Source: Cryomorpha ignava (GTDB lineage: Bacteria > Bacteroidota > Bacteroidia > Flavobacteriales_D > Cryomorphaceae). From it: 64,000 bases of DNA. Each line of letters starts with the position of its first letter. The first letter of the stretch is position 1. The stretch spans positions 1-64,000 of the forward strand of contig NZ_JAAGVY010000008.1 in assembly GCF_010686655.1 (NCBI RefSeq), read 5' to 3'. Of the stretch, positions 1 to 6,369 are shown piece after piece. The notes below the pieces were generated by a model that saw only the letters and a program-made list of their open reading frames with translations, searched no databases and was not told the origin of the DNA. The position numbers and the translations under genes are program-made.

Positions 1-332
1 CTATTTCTAATTTTTCCACACCTATTTTGGTTGCGGCACATTTCAGTTCTTCTATTCTGGTTTCATTTATTTCTGTTTCTGGGTTGTGTCCAAGAGTTAG
101 TAAATGTATAGTTGCACCTTTTTCTTTCAGATAGGAGGCAAGACCAACACAAGTGATTTCATCATCAGCATGCGGGAAAATGAGTAAGACTCTGGTGTTT
201 TCATCGACAGAGGTTTCTAACGGTATTACCGAATTGTCTTGATAGGATGCTATTTTTTCATAGTCAGTGTTATTTGTATTACACCCAACTAACAAAATCA
301 GGGTTGTCCAGATATAAAATTTACAGTTCATG
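1..332 (-). CDS. PIG-L/LmbE-family deacetylase lipoprotein, 3' part cut by window edge
   Basis: Read on the minus strand, the protein starts MNCKFYIW and has a lipobox-like LLVGC near residue 17, so it is probably a lipoprotein. At about residue 53 it has FPHADDEIT, the PIG-L/LmbE family motif (usually AHPDDE), which supplies zinc ligands and the catalytic Asp in GlcNAc-type deacetylases. The following segment, with LLTLGHNPETE and a long helix, also fits the family. The remainder lies left of the window. Its substrate cannot be read from the sequence. The start codon sits about 17 bases after the core of a palindromic cassette-like site, so this is probably the next unit of the array. The start could be off by a base. 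Confidence 0.75.
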
Positions 333-348
333 GTTCTTTTTAATGTTT

Positions 349-482
349 GCCAACGGTTAGTATATGAAAAGTAGGCGATTACGAAGCACGAAACTTTCGG
401 GTAAACACAAAATTTGATACGAGCCACAAGCCTTGATTTTATTACTGTTTCGCCTATTTTTTATATACATTGTTGTAGGGCG
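349..482 (-). repeat. attC-like palindromic site A
   Basis: An imperfect palindrome between two minus-strand genes. The arms TATATGAAAAGTAGGCGA (about 361-378) and TCGCCTATTTTTTATATA pair over 18 bases with two mismatches. The outer cores are CCAACGG on the left and TGTTGTAGGGCG at 471-482. Read on the minus strand, the left edge is CTACAACA and the right edge is CCGTTGG, the same YAACA...CGTTR layout as integron attC sites. The right-hand core is repeated in inverted form at 1176-1185 on the far side of the intervening gene. Confidence 0.6.
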
Positions 483-485
483 TTT

Positions 486-1166
486 TTATTCCTTTAATTG
501 TTCCTTTTTAGCTTTTTCAATATCTTGTAGGTCAATATAATCCCATTTTTCAATATTGTTGTAAACTCCGACAGTCAGAGCTTTGTAATTGTAATAATTT
601 TGTCCATCAGCAGCTAATATTCTGCCTGTAGTCCTTTCGTTAAAAACTACTAAACTGTCTCTTGGTGGTTCGGTAGCTCTTGGGTTAATAGTATTAGGAC
701 CATTGAAGTGTCGATTGTCAAGTTCTCCGAGCTCCTTTCGTATGCCATTACTATCTACAAAGAAGAATTCCTGAAATGTATATACATCGTCATTCTGACT
801 GAACTTTGTAAAAAGTATTCCGTTTTCAGGGATTCTATAAACTCTATGAATTCCTTCATATTCCTTTTCTTTTCCATTTTCTTGGTCAAAAATCACATAT
901 ACAACACCACGAAAATCTTCAGGTATTAGATACCGTTCAGGAATTTCCATAGCGTTCAAAAAAGTAAATGCTACAAAGCCAAAAGGAAGTCCAATTAAAA
1001 GTACTTTATAAAACCATTTTTTCCTTGAAAGTAAGCACAAGATTGTTCCGAGAATCATTAAACCAAATCCCAAATACATTAACCAAAAGGTGATGAAGCA
1101 AAAAAGTCCAAGAGCAAATAATGCAATTGAAATTCCGAAGAGTGTATTTGAATTCGATTTTGTCAT
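486..1166 (-). CDS. Membrane-anchored protein, probably DUF6843-like
   Basis: 226 residues. Three hydrophobic segments lie in the first 75 residues (about 9-27, 29-45 and 53-70). A soluble domain of about 150 residues follows, opening with IPEDFRGVVYVIFDQENG. That opening resembles the small DUF6843 family found next to Bacteroidota membrane anchors; I recognise it by eye only. The soluble part should face the periplasm or the outside. The gene is a single-gene cassette-like unit: GTTGTAGGGC lies 3 bases beyond its stop codon, and the same word in inverted form lies 10 bases before its start. The ATG follows an A-rich run (TTTAAAAAATG), which is typical of translation starts in this phylum. 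Function unknown. Confidence 0.6.
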   Translation of the reverse strand: MTKSNSNTLFGISIALFALGLFCFITFWLMYLGFGLMILGTILCLLSRKKWFYKVLLIGLPFGFVAFTFLNAMEIPERYLIPEDFRGVVYVIFDQENGKEKEYEGIHRVYRIPENGILFTKFSQNDDVYTFQEFFFVDSNGIRKELGELDNRHFNGPNTINPRATEPPRDSLVVFNERTTGRILAADGQNYYNYKALTVGVYNNIEKWDYIDLQDIEKAKKEQLKE

Positions 1167-1175
1167 TTTTTAAAT

Positions 1176-1310
1176 GCCCTACAACGGCAAATATAAGAGT
1201 AGTGGGGCATTTCGAAGAACATCTTTTCAATTTACCGTAAAGTTCATTGATTGTATAATGTTCATATTTAGACGTAAAGCCCCATTATCTCTTATATAAT
1301 GTTGTGGTGC
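1176..1310 (-). repeat. attC-like palindromic site B
   Basis: The arms ATATAAGAGTAGTGGGGC (1191-1208) and GCCCCATTATCTCTTATAT (1279-1297) pair almost completely. The outer cores are GCCCTACAAC (1176-1185) and GTTGTGGTGC (1301-1310). The left core matches the right core of site A across the 226-residue gene. The right core matches the left core of site C at 3373-3382. Confidence 0.65.
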
Positions 1311-1384
1311 GTGATCGTTAATTTAAAATTATGTCAGAAGTAAAAAGAATAGTTTTCTAGTCCAATATTATTTTAGCGGTTAAC

Positions 1385-1942
1385 TCATTCATTATAGCGT
1401 TTTTTCATAAGCGGCTTTATCTTTAATCTTCCCATGGGATCTGGAACAGAAAATGAGGTTAAAAGCTCTTGATTTTTAGTATGATAAAAAAATTCAAGCG
1501 TAATTTCATTATTCTTGAAAAAGGCATATTCAGGTGTGCTGTATAAAGAGTCATATAATTCATATTGAGTGGTATTTAGCAGTTGCCAATCATTTTCAAT
1601 TTCATTAACATTAGAAGCAGTATAGTAATATTGCAATTTGAAAGGGCTAATAGTTGTTTTGGATACAAAACTACAACTGTCCCAAATATTTCCGTCTTCC
1701 ATTTTCATTGGAAGTTTGTTTTTTAGATCTATAATCAACTCTTTGAGATCCCTTCGTATTTGAATATCATTCGGCGTTAATTTATTAAACTTATCTCTCA
1801 AATGCTCTTCTTCAATTTGTCTTTGCGTCATTCCTGGATACATTTTAGTATTTATACTATCCTTAAATAGGATCGAAGAAACTCGAATAAGTATTACTGC
1901 CGCAACAGAGAATAGAACAGCTTTATAAAATTTATTTTTCAT
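1385..1942 (-). CDS. Hypothetical membrane-anchored protein
   Basis: 185 residues. There is one hydrophobic segment at about residues 8-26 (an N-terminal anchor or uncleaved signal), then a polar domain with no motif I recognise. The basic N-terminus and absence of a lipobox suggest an inner-membrane anchor with the bulk in the periplasm. It is the last of three minus-strand genes enclosed between matching cores at 1301-1310 and 3373-3382. The gaps on its upstream side hold no palindromic site that I can find. No function is assigned. Confidence 0.5.
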   Translation of the reverse strand: MKNKFYKAVLFSVAAVILIRVSSILFKDSINTKMYPGMTQRQIEEEHLRDKFNKLTPNDIQIRRDLKELIIDLKNKLPMKMEDGNIWDSCSFVSKTTISPFKLQYYYTASNVNEIENDWQLLNTTQYELYDSLYSTPEYAFFKNNEITLEFFYHTKNQELLTSFSVPDPMGRLKIKPLMKKRYNE

Positions 1943-2089
1943 GTATAATTTTTTAGTGTCTAATTAGATCAAGACATGCTGTGAATGTAGATTGGTCACT
2001 TCGTTTAGTAGCCATTTAGTTTAGCGTTGACACCGAAGGTAAATGCATTGGAGCACGTTAATTATATACTTCGGAACGGGAGCTATTGT

Positions 2090-2788
2090 TTATTGGTTCT
2101 CGTCTGTAATCCGAGCACCAAAGTAGTCGCTCTTCGCCTTAGCTTGCTTTATTGATTTTTCACCATCATATTCTTTGTAGTACGCGTAAAAAATCAACCT
2201 TTCCTTTATCAAAACCATATTAAGAACCATAACAAGAAAATTTTCATTGCTATCAGATTGCAATTTTGTTAAATAAACTTGAGATATTCTTCGGTCATCA
2301 GTTCTATAGGACTCAAGCAAAACAGGCCGGTCAAAAGTGACGTGTTTAGTAAGAGAATCGAGTTTTGGTTTAAAATCGCTCCACCTTTCTTTAAAAAATC
2401 CCTCTCCAACCTCGTCGTTGATTAGGTCTAATTCAGGCTTTCCCATCTTCATGCCTTTAGCAATCTTTCCTGCATATATTTTAAAGTAATCATCGTGGGC
2501 GAATTCACCATAGCTTTCTCTTTTAGCATAATCGCTGTCGCTTAGGTATATTCCTATAATTTCCTCTTTTTCCCGACTTAATTCGTCATGCATTGATGAG
2601 ATTTTAGGATCAGAGTAACATTCGTTCATTCCCTCAATTTCCGGTAGGCAAATTGAAATGTCCCCAAAAGTTTTTTCATTCCCGCATTGGATGACTTCTA
2701 TCACCTTTGGGGGTTTGCTGTGGTTCTGGCTACCTATTGGGTCACAACTGATGGCAGCGAGAAGTGGCAAAATGTAAAATATCTTCAT
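2090..2788 (-). CDS. Hypothetical lipoprotein
   Basis: 232 residues. The N-terminus MKIFYILPLLAAISCDPIG has a short basic start, a hydrophobic stretch and a lipobox ending in Cys15, so it should be lipid-modified. The mature part is charged, with aromatic segments near the C-terminus (FLVMVLNMVLIKERLIFYAYYKE), and matches no family I know. It lies in the middle of the three-gene unit bounded by GTTGTGGTGC-type cores. Asp at +2 after the Cys is an inner-membrane retention signal in E. coli, but this rule does not hold reliably in Bacteroidota. Confidence 0.55.
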   Translation of the reverse strand: MKIFYILPLLAAISCDPIGSQNHSKPPKVIEVIQCGNEKTFGDISICLPEIEGMNECYSDPKISSMHDELSREKEEIIGIYLSDSDYAKRESYGEFAHDDYFKIYAGKIAKGMKMGKPELDLINDEVGEGFFKERWSDFKPKLDSLTKHVTFDRPVLLESYRTDDRRISQVYLTKLQSDSNENFLVMVLNMVLIKERLIFYAYYKEYDGEKSIKQAKAKSDYFGARITDENQ

Positions 2789-3060
2789 CTTATTTATTTA
2801 TTTAAGACTGTTTTTCTTAGGTAATCTCGTGTTTGCGTGTTTTTAGTTACTCACCTTAAAATTTAAGCGTCAATGTCAAATATCAAAAGAACAGTTTCGC
2901 TACAATTGCATAATTTTGATACTAAAGAGCCAAAGTTTCATCCTACTAATAGTATCACCTTCGGCTGTTCGAAAAGCATATTAGAAGAGCATTGAGTTTG
3001 TAAGTTTAGACGAACTTTTTAATCTTCTTTCGTATGACCCTGTATTTCGTAGAGAAGTAT

Positions 3061-3354
3061 TTAGCAAACTCGGTCGAGAGATTCCTTGAGTTTATCCCTT
3101 TCTCTTTCGTAAGAGTTTTTACGAGCGTTCTTTTTTCGTTCTTTATAAATATCAAACTCTTTCTCTATTTGATAAGATATGTCATCAATTACATCTCGTA
3201 TTATAAAATCAAACTTTTTATCTTTGTTTATATTCTTTAATTCTCTTATAGCTTCTAAAGAACTTCTTGCGATTGAATTAAGGTCTTGCTCACCCAAGTC
3301 TCCGAGTTTACTTCTTGATTCTGATATTACTTTAAAAATTTCCTTTTTGCCCAT
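3061..3354 (-). CDS. Small charged helical protein, unknown function
   Basis: 97 residues if translation starts at MGKKEIFKVI. An in-frame extension upstream would run into the palindromic site, so I prefer the inner ATG, which follows AACATAAA. The protein is almost entirely predicted helix and rich in Lys, Glu and Arg, with no signal peptide or membrane segment. It is the only apparently cytoplasmic product of the left array. It is the first gene of the three-gene unit: the core GCACCACAAC lies just before its start, and the matching GTTGTGGTGC lies 2 kb away. No family is recognised. Confidence 0.5.
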   Translation of the reverse strand: MGKKEIFKVISESRSKLGDLGEQDLNSIARSSLEAIRELKNINKDKKFDFIIRDVIDDISYQIEKEFDIYKERKKNARKNSYERERDKLKESLDRVC

Positions 3355-3372
3355 TTTATGTTCTATTTTAAT

Positions 3373-3508
3373 GCACCACAACGTTTTGCGCATATGGCTT
3401 GTGGCGGCTTCCGAAGGTAAATCTTTCATTCCAGGATAATCTCGATCCGAAGATCATGTTTCGAATGTAGGAAAATCCCGCTATAAGCCATATGCAGTGT
3501 TGGTGGTA
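3373..3508 (-). repeat. attC-like palindromic site C
   Basis: The arms GCATATGGCTTGTGGCGG (3390-3407) and CCCGCTATAAGCCATATGC (3477-3495) pair with only two G/A changes. The outer cores are GCACCACAAC (3373-3382) and GTTGGTGGTA (3499-3508). A spacer of about 70 bases separates the arms. The right core recurs in inverted form at 4085-4094, enclosing the 186-residue gene. Confidence 0.65.
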
Positions 3509-3516
3509 GTTTTCTT

Positions 3517-4077
3517 TTATTTTCCGAATTTATCAAGATTAAGCTGAATATAATTTGCCGAGTCTGGTTTGAAATCTGTCTTAAACAATGAGAAACTTAA
3601 AGTATCTGGATTCATTTTGTTGAGATCATTATTCCACAAATTGTATTTCAATCTGAATGAAGTATCTGATTCAACTTTACCACTATAGAAATTCAGGTCA
3701 TAGTTGCCCGCTCGATTTACATAGTGTTCAATGAAAATGCTGTCGTTTTCTACCCACCAGATACCCCATCCCCAAATCCCATATTTTTTATCCATAGGAT
3801 AGAAAAGTGAATCATTTTTGAACTTTTGGTAATACACACTCTTTATGTCAGTTGGATCGTCCTGTGTAGTCCAAATGTTATTCATGTAGCCATTGTCAAA
3901 GAGGACGAAGGGTAAATATCCATTTTCAGTTTCTGCAACATAGTATCCATTTACATTCAATGGCCGTGGTCGATTGTGGAGTTTATCTGTGGAGAGATTT
4001 TCTTTATTGTATATGGTGATACAGGCATTTAAAGAAACTAAAATGATTATGATCTGTATGACTTTCGCGCTTCTCAT
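3517..4077 (-). CDS. Hypothetical Trp-rich lipoprotein
   Basis: 186 residues. The N-terminus MRSAKVIQIIIILVSLNACI is a lipoprotein signal with a lipobox ending in LNAC at about residue 19. The mature domain is rich in Trp, Tyr and Asn (for example GIWGWGIWWVENDSIFIEHY) with alternating polar and aromatic residues that suggest beta strands. No family is recognised. The gene fills one cassette-like unit exactly: GTTGGTGGTAGT ends 7 bases beyond its stop codon and ACCACCAAC begins 8 bases before its start. Confidence 0.6.
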   Translation of the reverse strand: MRSAKVIQIIIILVSLNACITIYNKENLSTDKLHNRPRPLNVNGYYVAETENGYLPFVLFDNGYMNNIWTTQDDPTDIKSVYYQKFKNDSLFYPMDKKYGIWGWGIWWVENDSIFIEHYVNRAGNYDLNFYSGKVESDTSFRLKYNLWNNDLNKMNPDTLSFSLFKTDFKPDSANYIQLNLDKFGK

Positions 4078-4084
4078 TTTAAAT

Positions 4085-4150
4085 TACCACCAACGATCAC
4101 TGTAAGGTGCGTATCCCGGAGGGTATGCACTTTACAGAATGTTGGTGGTA
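4085..4150 (-). repeat. attC-like palindromic site D, compact hairpin
   Basis: The shortest site of the left array. The arms CTGTAAGGTGCGTATCC (4100-4116) and GGGTATGCACTTTACAG (4121-4137) pair over 17 bases, with three positions of the G/A or T/C kind and a loop of only a few bases. The outer cores are TACCACCAAC (4085-4094) and GTTGGTGGTA (4141-4150). The units on both sides carry the same core word, so this site is flanked by identical cores. Confidence 0.65.
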
Positions 4151-4164
4151 GTTTTTTCTTTATT

Positions 4165-4671
4165 TCAAATTTTCAATCCATCTAGCTTCATCTGATTAAT
4201 AATTTCAGTGGCTACTTTTTCTGGATTGCCAGGCCCCGTTACATTAGAACCCTTCGTGTAGACTCGGGCGGCCCAAATCTTTTTATTTTCTTTTGGGTTC
4301 AGCAGTTCTATATTTAGCAATGTGTTGCTAGGTTGTCCGTTGTATAGCGAAACTCGCACGTGATTAATTGTCATGATTATGTCGGCCTGCTGATCTGTCG
4401 TTATTTCTGCCCTTTCAGAACTTAAATTTGGATCCATTTCATTGATAACTTTGGTGGTAGCGTCTATACCACTTTCTTTTAGTCCTTGCTTCAAGCTAGC
4501 GCACAATTCCTTGCTGAATTTCTCTACGTTATCAGGCGTCCAGCAAACCAGTGCAATATTTTTGATGTCTGAGTTGAAGGTGGTCTGTCCCGTTGAATTA
4601 ACAGTCGAGGCACACCCACCGAGCCCCATTAAGGCTACACAGATCAATATATTCAACAGTTTTTTTCTCAT
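4165..4671 (-). CDS. Hypothetical lipoprotein
   Basis: 168 residues from MRKKLLNILICVALMGLGGC, a textbook lipoprotein signal with lipobox LGGC at residue 20. An in-frame start 24 bases further upstream would place the first residues inside the recombination core, so it is not preferred. The mature part has TTFNSDIKNIALVCWTPDNVEKF, then a segment with QADIIMTINHV and NTLLNIELLNPKENKKIWAARV. This looks like the small lipoproteins that carry a DUF4136- or GNA1162-like alpha/beta fold; I am not certain of the family. It is the first gene of the left array when read in the direction of transcription. Confidence 0.6.
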   Translation of the reverse strand: MRKKLLNILICVALMGLGGCASTVNSTGQTTFNSDIKNIALVCWTPDNVEKFSKELCASLKQGLKESGIDATTKVINEMDPNLSSERAEITTDQQADIIMTINHVRVSLYNGQPSNTLLNIELLNPKENKKIWAARVYTKGSNVTGPGNPEKVATEIINQMKLDGLKI

Positions 4672-4683
4672 AATTCTTCTAAT

Positions 4684-4760
4684 TACCACCAACATCCCTA
4701 TAAACGCAACTTCTCAAATTTCTATATCGTTTATATCGCTTATATAAGCCAGTTAGGATC
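4684..4760 (-). repeat. Array-start site E, attC/attI-like
   Basis: The core TACCACCAAC (4684-4693) matches 4141-4150 across the 168-residue gene. Beyond it lies a weaker palindrome with arms ATAAACG (about 4700-4706) and CGTTTAT (about 4728-4734). On the minus strand the border reads GTTGCGTTTATAGGGAT followed by GTTGG. Nearly the same border stands before the isolated cassette at 49648-49670. The inner edge is ATGTTGG instead of CGTTG as in the internal sites, so this is probably the conserved upstream end of the array. Confidence 0.5.
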
Positions 4761-5337
4761 GTTTTTTCAAATTTAGCACAAACGCATATATTAACCAAGC
4801 AAAGAAGTATTGTTACAACATTTAATTATGTCCAGTTCAGCTACTTCGGAAAATACAAGCGCCGGTGAAAAGTAGAATTCGAAATGAACAAAGCCCTTTT
4901 GAGACTTAACCCTGATTTCGGTTTAAGGTTTGTTAATAAAATCTCCACGAAATTTTAAGTATCTGTGTTTAACCGTTAGGAACGGCTAAATCGAAAGCGT
5001 GACTGTTACTGGAACTCCAGCGTAGGTAGCCTGTACAAAAAACGAAAATGTGGTTACTGAATAAAAGGGTTACATCAGTTAAAAAAAAAAGGCTCTTTTA
5101 TCCCCAAATTCGTAATTGTTCTCCGCAGAAAATTGGTTTTAGAGAGATTTTAATATTTGTATAACGTTGTTGCAACAATAGCTGTGCAATTCAATTCTGG
5201 CGGAACGCCAGACAAAGCCAGCTTCGCTATACTAATGATTAATATCAGCATGCCATGCAGCCCAGACCCAGAACATACTATTCATCAACCTCTAAATTGC
5301 AAATTGTCCATTGCCCTTTGCCCATTGCCCATTCATT
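4761..5337. other. Gene-free stretch between the cassette array and the ATPase remnant
   Basis: About 580 bases without a convincing reading frame. It contains an A-run at about 5080-5090. Around 5285-5335 there is a CATTGCC-type short repeat (TCCATTGCCCTTTGCCCATTGCCCATT), a kind of intergenic filler also present in this window near 52050. No integrase, promoter pair or palindromic site is visible. A 24-codon frame at 4884 is too short and featureless to call. Confidence 0.5.
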
Positions 5338-5553
5338 TCAGCTCAACTTCTTAACCCTCAGCCGCATCGAATTCCCAATAACAATTACATCACTAAACGC
5401 CACTGCAAGCGCAGCAACCATCTGATTTAAAAACCCGAAAGCGTCAATAGGAATAGCAACAAATCCGGCTTTTTGCAGCGAATTGCTGATTCCTGCCGCG
5501 CAATTGTTGCAGGTCATCCCTTCTACAACGACTGAAATTTCTGCTGTTTCCAT
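5338..5553 (-). pseudogene. Remnant of a copper-translocating P-type ATPase with internal deletion
   Basis: 71 codons. Residues 1-31 are the start of a heavy-metal-associated domain with the GMTCNNCAAGI metal-binding loop. From about residue 32 the sequence reads VAIPIDAFGFLNQMVAALAV and ends in FSDVIVIGNSMRLRVKKL, which is the last transmembrane helix and C-terminus of a CopA-type ATPase. A full protein has 700-800 residues, so everything between (the actuator, phosphorylation and nucleotide domains and most membrane helices) is missing, yet the frame is intact. It cannot pump ions. It might still be made as a one-helix metal-binding peptide, but a decaying deletion product is more likely. 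It is divergent from the TetR gene that follows. Confidence 0.75.
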
Positions 5554-5651
5554 AAGGGAAAATTAGGAAAATGAATGGTGATTCGGCTTTTAGAATTCGG
5601 AGCTAATTTAAACTTAACGTGAATTTAACATTCAAATTGGGAGTAAAGCTA

Positions 5652-5659
5652 TATATTTG
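5652..5659 (+). promoter_or_regulatory. Candidate -7 box of the TetR/ABC export operon
   Basis: TATATTTG fits the Bacteroidota -7 consensus TAnnTTTG and lies 26 bases before the TetR start codon. The -33 element is not clear. Confidence 0.4.
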
Positions 5660-5685
5660 CGAGTATAAATCGCAAAATTGAACAA

Positions 5686-6369
5686 ATGCCATCTAGTTTA
5701 GCAAATATTCGTATTGATGTTAGTGCCAAGATTTATCTTAAAGACCCCTATTCATCTGACTTGGGTAAGAATATCGTCGCAAATGCACTTGCGCTGATTG
5801 ACGAGTTGGGAATGGAAAAATTTACTTTCAAAAAGCTTGCTCATGAAATTAATACCACCGAAAGTGCTATATACAGATATTTTGAAAGCAAGCACAGGCT
5901 GGTATTGTACTACATAGCTTGGTACTGGGGATGGATGGAGTATAATCTGGTATTTGGTTTGGCGAATATTTCAGATCCCAAACTAAAACTGGAAATGGCT
6001 ATAAAAATCCTTACCAACGATTTGAAAGATTCAAATAGTGTGGTATTTAGTATTGAGCGACTTTATCGCGTGGTAATCTCAGAATCATCTAAGGCCTATC
6101 TTATAAAAGATGTAGATCACGCAAACAAAGACGGAATTTATCTGCAGTTTAAGAATCTATGTAACCGGTTTAGTTTGCTTCTTCACGATTTTGCGCCAGG
6201 CTATCCATACGCACACTCGCTGTCGTCTATGTTAATCCAGGCACATCTTGATCAGCATTTTTTCTATAATCATTTGCCTGCGCTCACAGAGCTGGAAAAT
6301 GACACCATGCGATTTGAATTTTTTAATGAGTTAATATTTAGCACGTTGTTGGCATGGAAAAACAAGTAA
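5686..6369 (+). CDS. TetR/AcrR-family transcriptional regulator
   Basis: 227 residues. A helix-turn-helix domain lies at about residues 26-70, containing GMEKFTFKKLAHEINTTES and AIYRYFESKHRLVLYYI, the classical TetR pattern in which AIYRYF is the recognition helix. A variable helical ligand-binding domain follows. It is the first gene of a four-gene operon and overlaps the ABC gene by 16 bases. By position it is most likely the local repressor of the export system. Its ligand is unknown. Confidence 0.85.
   Translation: MPSSLANIRIDVSAKIYLKDPYSSDLGKNIVANALALIDELGMEKFTFKKLAHEINTTESAIYRYFESKHRLVLYYIAWYWGWMEYNLVFGLANISDPKLKLEMAIKILTNDLKDSNSVVFSIERLYRVVISESSKAYLIKDVDHANKDGIYLQFKNLCNRFSLLLHDFAPGYPYAHSLSSMLIQAHLDQHFFYNHLPALTELENDTMRFEFFNELIFSTLLAWKNK

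Noticed and set aside
4884-4958. 24-codon frame starting ATGAACAAAGCC
   Set aside because: Too short, no conserved context or ribosome-binding support, inside A/T-rich filler.
4761-5337. Integrase gene for the left array
   Set aside because: No frame of suitable length or with tyrosine recombinase text is present on either strand in the gap.
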